Part shown: positions 19,074 through 27,296 of the stretch, one piece after another
How the letters are laid out: each line of letters opens with the position of its first letter
Position numbering within the stretch: the stretch's first letter is position 1
Position numbers and translations under genes: made by a program
Assembly (NCBI GenBank): GCA_023150845.1
Contig: JAKLKD010000002.1
Coordinates: 1-64,000 of the forward strand
Source: Myxococcota bacterium
GTDB taxonomy: Bacteria > Myxococcota_A > UBA796 > CAJQPC01
Length of the DNA stretch: 64,000 nucleotides
Reading direction: 5' to 3'
Notes under the pieces: generated by a model
Seen by the model: the letters and a program-made list of their open reading frames with translations, nothing else
Database searches by the model: none
Told to the model about the DNA's origin: nothing

Positions 19074-19997
19074 GTGACTGAACATGTACGGGTCGTTGAG
19101 GTCGGTCCCCGTGATGGCCTCCAGAACGAGCGTGAGATCGTCCCGACCGACGCCAAGGTCGAGCTGATCCGCCGCCTCGTGGCCGCGGGCTACGAAGACA
19201 TCGAGGTCACCTCCTTCGTGCGCCCGCGCTGGATCCCCCAGCTCGCCGACGCCAGCGACGTGCTCAGCGCGCTGCGGGGTGTGCAGGGCGCGACCTTCTG
19301 GGCGCTCGTGCCCAACGAGCGTGGCCTGGAGCGCGCCTTGGACGCGGGGCTCTCCGGCGTGGCCACGTTCATGTCGGCCTCGGAGACCCACAACCTCAAG
19401 AACGTGAACCGCACCATCCGCGAGAGCCTCGGGGCCCTGCGGGAGGTCATCGGCACCGCCGTCGCCGAGGGCCTGCGGGTGCGGGCCTACGTCTCTACGG
19501 TCTTCGGCTGCCCCTATGAGGGCGCGGTGTCCGTCGAGCGCGCCGTCGAGATCGCCGCGGCGCTGCGGGAGATGGGCGCGGAGCAGATCTCCTTGGGCGA
19601 CACGACGGGCATGGCGAACCCCCGGCAGGTCGGTGAGGTGATCGCGGCGATGCAGGCGGGCGGCGTGCCGATCTCCTCCGTCGCGATGCACATGCACGAC
19701 ACCCAAGGCGCGGCCTTGGCGAACGTGCTCGCGGGGCTGCAGGCCGGGGTGCGCACCTTCGACGCCTCGATCGCGGGCCTCGGCGGCTGCCCTTACGCGC
19801 CGGGCGCCTCGGGCAACGCCGCGAGCGAAGACCTCGTGAACATGCTCAACAACATGGGCTACCAGACGGGCATCGACCTCGACCGCCTCTGCTCGGCGGG
19901 GGAGTTCATCGCCGATGCTCTGGGCCGTGAGCTGCCGGGTCGGTACCACAAGTACTGGCTGGGCGCTCGCGCCCGTCGTGAGGCTCGCACCGCCTGA
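19074..19997 (+). CDS. mvaB: hydroxymethylglutaryl-CoA lyase-type enzyme
   Basis: This 307-residue HMGL-like TIM-barrel enzyme would cleave HMG-CoA to acetoacetate and acetyl-CoA in leucine or ketone-body catabolism. The N-terminus VVEVGPRDGLQNE has the catalytic Arg and metal-binding Asp (Arg13, Asp14). Also present are GATFWALVPNERGLERAL, VFGCPYEG, the metal-binding MHMHDTQGAALAN, and the C-terminal GLGGCPYAPGASGNAASEDLV loop whose Cys is characteristic of HMG-CoA lyase. GTG 19074 is chosen because AGGAGG lies just upstream at 19062-19067. A further-upstream GTG at 19047 lacks such a site. TATAGT at 19050-19055 could be a -10. It overlaps the FHA gene by one base (TGATG). Confidence 0.9.
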   Translation: MTEHVRVVEVGPRDGLQNEREIVPTDAKVELIRRLVAAGYEDIEVTSFVRPRWIPQLADASDVLSALRGVQGATFWALVPNERGLERALDAGLSGVATFMSASETHNLKNVNRTIRESLGALREVIGTAVAEGLRVRAYVSTVFGCPYEGAVSVERAVEIAAALREMGAEQISLGDTTGMANPRQVGEVIAAMQAGGVPISSVAMHMHDTQGAALANVLAGLQAGVRTFDASIAGLGGCPYAPGASGNAASEDLVNMLNNMGYQTGIDLDRLCSAGEFIADALGRELPGRYHKYWLGARARREARTA

Positions 19998-20743
19998 TGG
20001 CCCGCGCCTTCCTCAAGATCGTCGCCGGGGCGAAGCAGGGCCTCAACGTGCCCTTGAACGAGGACGCCGAGCTGGTCATCGGGCGCAGCCGGGGCGACCT
20101 CATCCTCGACGACACGATGATCTCCGGCCAGCACGCCAAGCTCAAGTTTAAGGACGGGGCCTGGCAGCTCCGTGACCTGGGCTCGACGAACGGCTCGATG
20201 GTCGATGGGCGCCTCACCCGCGAGGCCACTTTGCGGCCCGGCGCCGAGATCACCCTGGGCAACACCCGGCTCGTGCTCCTCGTCTCGACGGAGGAGGAGT
20301 CCGCCGCCGATCTCGCCGAGCAGCCGAACCCGCCGCATGCGGAGCTGGCCTGGCTCTTGGAGGAGGAGCTCGTCGAGCTCAAGGGCTCCCCGGAGCGCAC
20401 GGGCTCCGCCGCCGACGCCATCGGCCAAGACCTGCGCCTGCCGCCAGGCCTCAACGCCTTGGTGGAGGTCGTCGCCGGCCAAGACACGGGCAAGGTCTTC
20501 CGCTTCACCCGGGGCAACGTCGTCGTGGGCCGCAAGATGGGGGAGATCCCCCTGTCCGACCCCGAGGCCAGCCGCCGCCACGCGGTCATCGAGCTCTTTG
20601 GCCGGGAGATGATCTTCTTGCGGGATCTCGGCTCGACGAACGGCACCTTCCACAACGGGCGGAAGGTGAGCGCCGCGCGGCTGCGCGCCGGGGACACCAT
20701 CGGCGTCGGCAAGACGGTGATGCGGCTGAACATCACGCTCTGA
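19997..20743 (+). CDS. protein with two FHA domains
   Basis: This 248-residue protein contains two forkhead-associated phosphothreonine-binding domains. The first (about residues 4-97) has VIGRSRGDLILDD, ISGQHAKLKF and DLGSTNGSMVDG. The second (about 155-248) has VVGRKMGEIPLSD, ASRRHAVIEL and DLGSTNGTFHNG. The Arg, Ser-x-x-His and Asn-Gly residues needed for phosphopeptide binding are present in both. The intervening 55 residues are acidic and low-complexity. There is no kinase or secretion domain, so it is likely an adaptor in Ser/Thr phosphorylation signalling, a system expanded in myxobacteria. The start codon overlaps the lyase stop (TGATG), showing translational coupling. The functional link to the lyase is unknown. 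Confidence 0.9.
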   Translation: MARAFLKIVAGAKQGLNVPLNEDAELVIGRSRGDLILDDTMISGQHAKLKFKDGAWQLRDLGSTNGSMVDGRLTREATLRPGAEITLGNTRLVLLVSTEEESAADLAEQPNPPHAELAWLLEEELVELKGSPERTGSAADAIGQDLRLPPGLNALVEVVAGQDTGKVFRFTRGNVVVGRKMGEIPLSDPEASRRHAVIELFGREMIFLRDLGSTNGTFHNGRKVSAARLRAGDTIGVGKTVMRLNITL

Positions 20744-20767
20744 GCGGCGACGCGGCGAGGGCGCCCT

Positions 20768-21493
20768 TCAGAAGCGCTGCGCGGCGGCCCAGCGACGCCA
20801 GGCCTCCTTCTCTTCGGCGGGCGTGCGGCCTTCAGAGAGGTTCATGCCGGTGATCTTACGGAGCGCGACGAGGGCGGCCTCGCCGACGGCGGGGTCACGG
20901 TCGTCGAGGCAGGCCACCAGCGCGGGCACGCTCGAGCGCAGGCCGATCTCGGCGATGGCCTCGACGTAGCGGGCGCGCACCCACAACGACGAGCCGCGGT
21001 AGAAGTTCGTGGGATCCCGCAGCGCGGCCTCAAGCGCCCGGGCGCCGCGCTCGTCTCGGCAGCGGCCCAGGGCCGTCGCGGCCTCGGCGCGCACCATGAT
21101 CGCCTCGTCTTTGAGCAGCTCACAGAGGCGCTCGACGCCGCCCGCGTCCCGGAGGTCACCCAAAGCCGCCGCCGCGGCCGCACGCATCGCGGGCTGGGGG
21201 TCGGCGCTCATCGTCAACAGCGGCGCCAAGGCGTCCTTCGAGCTCGACTGGCCGAGCACCCGCGCCGCCACCCAGCGCTGGCGGCTGTCCGCGTTGGGAT
21301 CGCGGATCGTCGCCTCCAGCATCGGCCGCGCCGTGGCGAAGTCCATCACGAGGCGGTTGAAGGAGCTCATGCGCTCCGCCTCGCTCAAGCTGGCGTCGGC
21401 GGCGCGGGCGAGGTCTTGCTGGCTCGCGGCCAAGGCGACGGGGGCGCTGAGCAAGGAGGCGGAGAGCAGGGCGAGTCGCAGGAAGAACGTCAT
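20768..21493 (-). CDS. secreted HEAT-repeat protein
   Basis: This 241-residue protein starts at ATG 21493, which opens a signal peptide (MTFFLRLALLSASLLSAPVALA). The rest is built of HEAT/PBS-lyase-type helical repeats: VAARVLGQSSSKDALAPLLTM, MRAAAAAALGDLRDAGGVERL, VRAEAATALGRCRDERGARAL and VRARYVEAIAEIGLRSSVPAL. It ends with EEKEAWRRWAAAQRF. Such repeats mediate protein-protein binding. No catalytic site is seen, so a periplasmic scaffold role is an inference. It begins 3 bp after the YGGT gene stop on the same strand and is convergent with the FHA gene. It is probably the last gene of a unit with the porin-like and YGGT genes. Confidence 0.8.
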   Translation of the reverse strand: MTFFLRLALLSASLLSAPVALAASQQDLARAADASLSEAERMSSFNRLVMDFATARPMLEATIRDPNADSRQRWVAARVLGQSSSKDALAPLLTMSADPQPAMRAAAAAALGDLRDAGGVERLCELLKDEAIMVRAEAATALGRCRDERGARALEAALRDPTNFYRGSSLWVRARYVEAIAEIGLRSSVPALVACLDDRDPAVGEAALVALRKITGMNLSEGRTPAEEKEAWRRWAAAQRF

Positions 21494-21495
21494 GT

Positions 21496-21744
21496 TCACC
21501 CCAAGGCGATGAGCTTCCCTTCGACGAAGCGCAAGAGCAGCAGCATGATCATCGGCGAGAAGTCGAGGCCGCCGAACTGGCTGCGCCCGAGGATAGCGTA
21601 GATCGGCGCGTAGAGGGGATCCACGATCAGCCGGGTGAAACGCCGCGGGAACGCCGTCGGGTCGGGGGCCAGCCACGACGAGATCACGTCGATGAAGATG
21701 ACGACCTGCAGGACCTTCAAGATGCCGATCACGACGACGACCAT
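21496..21744 (-). CDS. YGGT-family membrane protein
   Basis: This 82-residue protein has two hydrophobic segments (residues 2-24 and about 62-78) and the family signature ISSWLAPDPTAFPRRFTRLIVDPLYAPIYAIL, including the conserved DPLYAPI stretch near the second helix. Related YlmG/YggT proteins are found beside division or membrane-biogenesis genes and affect membrane and chromosome organisation, but the molecular role is poorly defined. It is packed between the porin-like gene (41 bp upstream) and the HEAT-repeat gene (3 bp downstream). Confidence 0.85.
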   Translation of the reverse strand: MVVVVIGILKVLQVVIFIDVISSWLAPDPTAFPRRFTRLIVDPLYAPIYAILGRSQFGGLDFSPMIMLLLLRFVEGKLIALG

Positions 21745-21784
21745 ACGCGCGCTCCCGAGCGGTCAGAGGAGGACGACCGCTCGC

Positions 21785-23386
21785 TCAGAACTCATACGCG
21801 ATGCGGGACTGGATCGTCCAGGCGCGACCGTCAATGGTCACCCCGACGTTCTCCCAGGGCAGCCGGTCGGAGAGCTGGGCGTAACCACCCTCCACGGACA
21901 AGAGCACGACGTCATTGAGCCGGCCCTTCACCGCCATGTTCGCCTCCCAGCCCAAGATCGGGCTCTCGGCGTCCTCGTCGGTGAGGATCACCGCGCCGTC
22001 GGGCTTGTGGGGGAAGGCCACCAAGAAGCCGCCGGTGACGCTCCAGTCCTTCGTCGGGGAGTAGCGCAGGGTGGGGAAGAGGTAGCGGGAGTTGTAGACG
22101 CCGCCGCCAGACCACAGGCCTCGGGCGGCCTCGCTCCAGGTGTAGGCGCTCACCCGGGCGATGAGCTCCTCGTAGAGCAGGAGCCCGACGTTGTAGTCGG
22201 CGTTTAAGGCGCGGCCGGTGAAGCGCTCGTCCGAGGCGTTCTCGTCACCTGAGGCGAAGCCCGTCTCCAGGATCGCCCCGAAGGGGTCCGTGGTGTAGCC
22301 GACCCGGGCGACGTAGGAGCTGATCGACGCGGTCTTGGCCAAGGGGTCGCCGCCGCCGTAGTTCACCGAGCCGGGCAAGGTGATCGCGCTTGAGTCGCCC
22401 TGGATCGTGAGGGCCTCAAACTCGGTGTAGATCGAGCGGTAGTTGAGCTTGCCGTAGGCGTCGAGGATCCAGACGTTGCTGCCCGTCTCGACCTGGCGGC
22501 GGTTCACGGCGTAGCCCCCGAGCTGCAGCTCTGCGGGCTCACCGTTCCACTCCAGCTCCGTGCCCCGGTAGAGCAGGCCGTAGACGAACTCCAGCACGTC
22601 GTCGTCGTTCTCGGTCCACCAGTTCGCCGGGCGATCCGAGGCCTCACGCGGCTCGGTGAAGTCGTGGTCGTCGTCGGCGTCGCAGCGCTCGTCGTCATCA
22701 TCGACGTCGGGGTCACACTTGTAGCCGTAGTACTGCTCCAGCGGGTCCTCGACGAGGCGGTCGATGGCGAAGATCGCCGTGAGCGGGATGCCGGGATCCT
22801 CTTTGCCCCGGATGCCCTGCACCAACGAGATGGGCCGGGTGGCGAAGAGCACGCGGTCGAAGGTGGTGCCGCCGTGGTTCTCGCCGAAGGTGTCGTCAAA
22901 GCCGTCGCCGCCGTTGGCGAGGATGCCCATGCCCCAGTGGGAGCCTTGGCGGCCGACCCGGAGCACACCGACGGGCAGCTTCGTCTCGACCCAGGCGCGC
23001 TTGACGTTGATCGGCGCCCCGGCGACCCCAGCGAGGGTGGCGTCCGTGGGCGTCTCGGCGAAGAGCGGCGTCTGGGCGAGGCCGGTGTTGTCGCCCCAGA
23101 GCGTGTCGTCCATGACGTCGGCCATCATGGTGAACTTGGCGAGGTCGCCGTAGGCCACCACGGGCTGCAGGCGGAGGCGGTGCTGGGTGTAGCGCCCGGC
23201 GCCGGGCTCGTTGTCCCAGGCCGCCGGGTCGTACATGCCGTTGAAGTGGTGCACACGCGCCCGGTAGTAGCCGTCGAGGGTGAACTTGACCTCGGGCTTC
23301 GGCGGCGCCTCCGGGGCGGGCGCGGCCTGATCTTGGGCCAGAGCGGGGGTCACGAGGGTAGACAACGAGACGAGGATCGAGAGCAT
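21785..23386 (-). CDS. large outer-membrane porin-like beta-barrel protein
   Basis: This 533-residue protein has a signal peptide (MLSILVSLSTLVTPALA), an Ala/Pro linker, then FTLDGYYRARVHHFNGM and many strand-turn units (YTQHRLRLQPVVAYGDLAKFTM, SVTGGFLVAFPHKPDGAVIL), ending in AWTIQSRIAYEF with a C-terminal aromatic residue as in outer-membrane barrels. A long surface loop around residues 215-245 is very rich in Asp, with two Cys. It resembles alginate-export or TIGR04551-type large barrels of myxobacteria, but the exact family is uncertain. It is 54 bp downstream of the lipoprotein gene at 23441 and may share its promoter. Confidence 0.72.
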   Translation of the reverse strand: MLSILVSLSTLVTPALAQDQAAPAPEAPPKPEVKFTLDGYYRARVHHFNGMYDPAAWDNEPGAGRYTQHRLRLQPVVAYGDLAKFTMMADVMDDTLWGDNTGLAQTPLFAETPTDATLAGVAGAPINVKRAWVETKLPVGVLRVGRQGSHWGMGILANGGDGFDDTFGENHGGTTFDRVLFATRPISLVQGIRGKEDPGIPLTAIFAIDRLVEDPLEQYYGYKCDPDVDDDDERCDADDDHDFTEPREASDRPANWWTENDDDVLEFVYGLLYRGTELEWNGEPAELQLGGYAVNRRQVETGSNVWILDAYGKLNYRSIYTEFEALTIQGDSSAITLPGSVNYGGGDPLAKTASISSYVARVGYTTDPFGAILETGFASGDENASDERFTGRALNADYNVGLLLYEELIARVSAYTWSEAARGLWSGGGVYNSRYLFPTLRYSPTKDWSVTGGFLVAFPHKPDGAVILTDEDAESPILGWEANMAVKGRLNDVVLLSVEGGYAQLSDRLPWENVGVTIDGRAWTIQSRIAYEF

Positions 23387-23440
23387 TCGTCACCTCCGCC
23401 CGGGCCGGGCAGCGATCAGCAGGGTGGGTCTACGCCGCGC

Positions 23441-24340
23441 TCATTCGCAAGGGGAGAGGCAAGAGTCGGGGTAAAACACCCCGCCCCAGTAGCCATAGGC
23501 GATGTTCGCGATGTTGATCGAGTCGCCGAAGATCGTGAGGTCCGTCGTGCCGATCAGCTCGTGCGTCGTGCCGTTCCAGGCGTACATCTCGATGGTGACC
23601 TCGCCGGGGGGCAGGTTGATCGCCACCCAGAGGCCGTCCTCGCTGGTGTAGGGCTGCTCGCGGTTGGGGAACTCGTCGCGGAAGTAGTGGATGCGCTGGT
23701 CTTCGGGGTAGGCGCCGCTGGCGTCCCGGGCGATGACCTGCACGTTCTGGAGCGGATCCCCGTTGCAGTCATACGCCGTGCCCGCCACGATGCCCATGCC
23801 GTCCTTGATGCTCACGCCGAGCAAGGAGGGGATCACCTGGTAGGTGGTGGACGACACGGAGTTGAAGGTGTCGTCGATGCTCGCCCCGTAGCCCCAGACC
23901 TGATGGGCCTCGAAGGTGTCGCGGGTGAGGTCGAGGTCCGGGTCCGTGGAGGTCTTGTAGGTCGTCGGCGTGCAGGTGAAGGCCTGACCGGTCACCGCGC
24001 CGCTCGTGTCCGACACCGTGGTGTAGTCGGCGCCGCCCTCGCTGTAGGCGTCGGAGAAGAAGAGCTCCAAGGTCGCGTCGCCGACCTCGTCGCCGCTCTC
24101 GAAGTCCTCGATCTCCCCCACGAAGTCCACCTTGACCTGGCAGCTCGGGTCCGGGGTCTGGCTCAGGGCGTCGGAGCCCGGCGTCCAGCAGGTCATCTCG
24201 CCGACGGCGGTCTGGTCAACGTTGATGATCTCGTCGAAGACCGAGACCTCAGCGGTGTTGCTGTCGTCGGTGTTGCCGTCGTCGGTCTTGCCGGTGCAGG
24301 CGGCGGCGAGCAGGAGCATAAACATCGGGGCGCGCGACAT
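23441..24340 (-). CDS. secreted lipoprotein with carboxypeptidase-regulatory-like domain
   Basis: This 299-residue protein starts at ATG 24340 behind GGAGGAGAG and has a short lipoprotein signal with Cys15 (LLLAAAC). An acidic linker (TDDGNTDDSNTAE) follows. The C-terminal third (GMGIVAGTAYDCNGDPLQNVQVIARDASG ... DGLWVAINLPPGEVTIEMYAW) has the look of a carboxypeptidase regulatory-like beta-sandwich: a V-x-G-x-V-x-D opening, an internal DG turn and a PPGxxxI strand. It probably sits on the cell surface or in the periplasm. The ligand is unknown. A consensus-like promoter lies directly upstream, and the porin-like gene lies downstream. Confidence 0.72.
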   Translation of the reverse strand: MSRAPMFMLLLAAACTGKTDDGNTDDSNTAEVSVFDEIINVDQTAVGEMTCWTPGSDALSQTPDPSCQVKVDFVGEIEDFESGDEVGDATLELFFSDAYSEGGADYTTVSDTSGAVTGQAFTCTPTTYKTSTDPDLDLTRDTFEAHQVWGYGASIDDTFNSVSSTTYQVIPSLLGVSIKDGMGIVAGTAYDCNGDPLQNVQVIARDASGAYPEDQRIHYFRDEFPNREQPYTSEDGLWVAINLPPGEVTIEMYAWNGTTHELIGTTDLTIFGDSINIANIAYGYWGGVFYPDSCLSPCE

Positions 24341-24367
24341 GGGGACTCTCCTCCAGGGAAGCCGCCA

Positions 24368-24396
24368 GTTGTAGGACAGCTTCACACTGGAGTCAA
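24368..24396 (-). promoter_or_regulatory. promoter for lipoprotein/porin unit
   Basis: On the minus strand TTGACT (24396-24391), 17 bp and TACAAC (24373-24368) end 28 bp before the ATG at 24340. The -35 matches consensus at five of six positions and the -10 at four of six. Confidence 0.6.
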
Positions 24397-24433
24397 GTCA
24401 GGGATCACGCGGCGGCGCTGAGCCCGGTCGCGC

Positions 24434-25405
24434 TCAGAAGCCGAGATCGGCGCGCACGTCCCGGTCGTAGAGCTCGTCAAACGCCGCGGCCAGCTCCCGG
24501 GCCTTGTCGCTCGGCGCGCTCGGCGGCGTTGGCCGGAGCACCAAGGTCAGGTCGCCGGGATCTTTGCCTTGGCTGTGCACCCCTTTGCCCCGCAGGCGCA
24601 GGCGCGAGCCGTTGCGGCTCATCGGCGGCACGTTCACGTTCACCGCTCCCCAGGGCGTCGGCACGGTGATCTTTCCGCCGTTGACGGCCTCGCCGATGGT
24701 GATCGGCACGTCGAGCTCCAGGTCGCGGTCCTTGCGGCGCAAGAGCGGGTGGGGGAGCACCTTGACCTCCAGCAGCACGTCGCCGGGAGGCCCGCCGCCC
24801 ATCCCGGGGTGGCCTTTTCTGCGCAGGCGGATCACCTGGCCGTCATCGACGCCCTCGGGGATCTGCACCTTGAGGGTCGTGATCTCGTCGCCGTACTCGC
24901 CGGGGGCGTTCGTCGGGCGGGACACCCGCAGGCTGATCTCCCCGCCGCGTAAGGCGGTGAGCAGCTCAACCTCGATCTCCGAGCGCATGTCCGCGCCGCG
25001 CCGACCTTGGGGGGCGCCGCGCCGACCGCGCCCGCCGCGCCCGCCGCCGCCGTAGATGTCGCCGAAGAGGTCCTCAAACGAGAAGCCTTCCGAGAAGCCT
25101 TGGCCGCCGAAGCCCCCGAAGCCTCCGAAGCCCGGGCCGCCGCCGCCCATACGCCCATAGGCGCGGGCCTGCTCAGCGTTGAACCCGGGGCGGAGCGAGA
25201 TCTCGCCGAACTCGTCGTAGAGCTTCCGCTTCTCGTCATCGCCGAGCACGGAGTACGCGGCGTTGGCCTCTTTGAAGCGCGCCTCGGCCTCGCTGGTGGG
25301 GTTCTTGTCGGGGTGGTTCTCTCGGGCGAGCTTCTTGAAGGCCTTCTTGATCGTGTCCTGGTCGGCGCTCTTGGGAACGCCGAGGATCTCGTAGAGGTCA
25401 CGCAT
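24434..25405 (-). CDS. cbpA: DnaJ-family co-chaperone lacking zinc finger (CbpA-like)
   Basis: This 323-residue type II J-protein stimulates DnaK ATPase and delivers unfolded substrates. The J domain (residues 1-68) contains HPD at 31-33. A Gly/Phe-rich linker follows at about 86-130 (GGGGPGFGGFGGFGG, FEDLFGDIYGG). It goes directly into the C-terminal substrate-binding domains without the four CxxCxGxG zinc repeats of DnaJ (DITTLKVQIPEGVDDGQVIRLRRKGHPG region). The C-terminal domain has ITVPTPWGAVNVNVPPMS and LRLRGKGV, as in CbpA. It lies 27 bp after the ceramidase-like lipoprotein gene, probably in the same transcript. The symbol reflects domain type only. Confidence 0.9.
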   Translation of the reverse strand: MRDLYEILGVPKSADQDTIKKAFKKLARENHPDKNPTSEAEARFKEANAAYSVLGDDEKRKLYDEFGEISLRPGFNAEQARAYGRMGGGGPGFGGFGGFGGQGFSEGFSFEDLFGDIYGGGGRGGRGRRGAPQGRRGADMRSEIEVELLTALRGGEISLRVSRPTNAPGEYGDEITTLKVQIPEGVDDGQVIRLRRKGHPGMGGGPPGDVLLEVKVLPHPLLRRKDRDLELDVPITIGEAVNGGKITVPTPWGAVNVNVPPMSRNGSRLRLRGKGVHSQGKDPGDLTLVLRPTPPSAPSDKARELAAAFDELYDRDVRADLGF

Positions 25406-25432
25406 GGTTCTCTCCGGCGTCCGAGGCGACGC

Positions 25433-27136
25433 TCAGCGAGACCACTCCAGGAGACGGGTCGCCTGCTCAGTCAAGATCGGCTGAGTGCGGGGCCCGAGGG
25501 AGTTGGTCTCCTCGTAGTGGTCGCCTTCGGCCTCTGCGACGTAGGGGGCGTCGGGATGGGTGATGAAGTCGTACTCCGGGATGATGTAGCCCAGCTCATC
25601 GTTTCCGAGGCCCACGATCCACCGATACTTCCCGGCCATCTCGTCGCGCAGATAGGGCGCGGCGGGGGCGGCGGTGAGGTCCGGGGGGTTGGGGTTGTCG
25701 GCCTTGATGAGGCTGTACTCATCGGTCCCGATCATGGAACCATCGTAACCACCGATCGCGATCTCGGGGAAGAGCTCCCCGGGCACGGTGAGGAGCTGCA
25801 GCTCACCCAGGGTCAGGACGTTGACCTCGGTCAGCACCTCGGGGGTGTTGTCCTCGTCGATGTCCTCCTCGGGGTCGTAGTTGTAGAGCTGGCGGTCGAA
25901 CACTCCGAGGTTGAACGCGGCCTGGAAGCCGAAGTTGTCCACGGGGAAGAAGAAGATGGACTGGGCGACGGAGAGCTTGGGGGCGCTGAGCGTCTCCGCG
26001 CTGGTGAGCGCGCCAAGCGCGATCTCGCCAATCTGCACGCCGAGGGCCTCGGCCTTCTCAAAGGTCGAGGCGCTGAACTCGCCGCCGTCCGGGGTCTGCA
26101 CCCGCACGCCGAGCGGGGTCATCAGGCCACCCACGGGGCCCTGCACAAACACGCAGGTGCCGCCGATGCCCTCGACCCCTGCGCCGTTCGACCAGCTCGA
26201 CCCGCCCTCCACCGTCTCGCGGATGTAGTGGACAAAGTCCGAGGTCATCTGGAAGTTCTCGTCGGAGAGCGCCTCGGGGTGGTTGCCCCAGTTCACCATC
26301 GAGCCCATCACCGCGCCGCTCGTGTCGTAAAACGCGGCGATGTTCACGTCGTCGGGGAAGATCACCGGGTCGCGGCTGTCCCGGCTGAAGTTCGCCTGGC
26401 CGCGGGGGTGGGACTCCTCGACGAGCGCCGAGCCGACCTTCACCTCACCCACCTCCGCGAGCGCGCCGACGGCGTCGGCGATCGCCTTCACGGTCTGGGA
26501 CCGCACATACGCGACGTAGTCCTCCTGGTAGCCGGTCTTCCCGAAGGACGGGCCCCAGAGGCCCATGGTGTCGGGGCCCTCGTGCTGGTGCGTCGAGGTG
26601 ATGAGCACATGATCGACGCCGAGGTCGGCCTCCTCAACCAAGGCCCGGACCTTGACGACGTCCTCGTTGAAGAAGCCCACGAGGTCCAACGAGACGACGG
26701 CGACCCGGGTGCTCCCCTGATCAAAGAGCGCCACCCGCGCCCAGAGCTCGTCATGGGATCCCATGGCCGGGTGGTTCTCAGAGAAGCCGCCCATCCACAT
26801 GGCCTTAAACTCGCCGTCCCCTTCGCCCTCGTCCGCGCCGGGGTAACCCTCGTCGTCGGGGCAGAGCCGGTCGCAGCCGCAGTCCAAGACGGTGTCGGTG
26901 TTCTTGTCGTACTCGGCGTTCTCGTTCACATCGACCCAGCTCTCGTAGCAGATCGGCGTGATGCTCTGTTTGCCGAAGCCCACCCGCAGCGCGCCGTCGT
27001 TGTTCTCGCAGCCCGCGTCTCCGGGGCAGGCGAGATCGGGGCGCCAGGCGGCGGCGGAGTCGGCGCCCGAGTCACCTTTGTCGCAGGACAGAAGCGCCAA
27101 GAGGAGCGTCACGGCGGGGTGGGGGAGCTTGGTCAT
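25433..27136 (-). CDS. ceramidase-like (neutral/alkaline ceramidase family) lipoprotein
   Basis: This 567-residue protein starts at ATG 27136 with an ideal AAGGAGG site upstream. Cys18 (ALLSC) is the lipobox residue. The mature protein resembles the neutral/alkaline non-lysosomal ceramidase superfamily. RVGFGKQSITP sits at the start, then VAVVSLDLVGF, the metal-site-like ITSTHQHEGPD (His183, His185), VNWGNHPEAL with His286, CVFVQGPVGGLMTPLG and LLTVPGELFPE. Acidic inserts (residues 70-110) with four Cys look like a calcium- or disulfide-stabilised addition. It probably hydrolyses an amide or ester bond in lipids at the cell surface. The true substrate is uncertain. The reading frame extends upstream of 27136, but that part is antisense to a repetitive coding region. 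Confidence 0.72.
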   Translation of the reverse strand: MTKLPHPAVTLLLALLSCDKGDSGADSAAAWRPDLACPGDAGCENNDGALRVGFGKQSITPICYESWVDVNENAEYDKNTDTVLDCGCDRLCPDDEGYPGADEGEGDGEFKAMWMGGFSENHPAMGSHDELWARVALFDQGSTRVAVVSLDLVGFFNEDVVKVRALVEEADLGVDHVLITSTHQHEGPDTMGLWGPSFGKTGYQEDYVAYVRSQTVKAIADAVGALAEVGEVKVGSALVEESHPRGQANFSRDSRDPVIFPDDVNIAAFYDTSGAVMGSMVNWGNHPEALSDENFQMTSDFVHYIRETVEGGSSWSNGAGVEGIGGTCVFVQGPVGGLMTPLGVRVQTPDGGEFSASTFEKAEALGVQIGEIALGALTSAETLSAPKLSVAQSIFFFPVDNFGFQAAFNLGVFDRQLYNYDPEEDIDEDNTPEVLTEVNVLTLGELQLLTVPGELFPEIAIGGYDGSMIGTDEYSLIKADNPNPPDLTAAPAAPYLRDEMAGKYRWIVGLGNDELGYIIPEYDFITHPDAPYVAEAEGDHYEETNSLGPRTQPILTEQATRLLEWSR

Positions 27137-27156
27137 AGAGCCTCCTTGGAGCCGGG

Positions 27157-27186
27157 AATCCTGCGCCAGAGCGCAGCAGATGTCAA
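27157..27186 (-). promoter_or_regulatory. weak promoter candidate for the ceramidase-like/cbpA unit
   Basis: On the minus strand a perfect TTGACA -35 (27186-27181) precedes AGGATT (27162-27157) with an 18-bp spacer. The -10 is poor, so only the -35 is persuasive. It lies 21 bp before the ATG at 27136. Confidence 0.35.
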
Positions 27187-27296
27187 GGGAGCGGCCGCCC
27201 CGCGCCAAACCTGACCATCGGAGCGCCCCCAACCGCCCCGCCGCGGTGTATGATGATCGTTGGACGGGCAAACGCAAGATGTCGAAGGCCACCCAC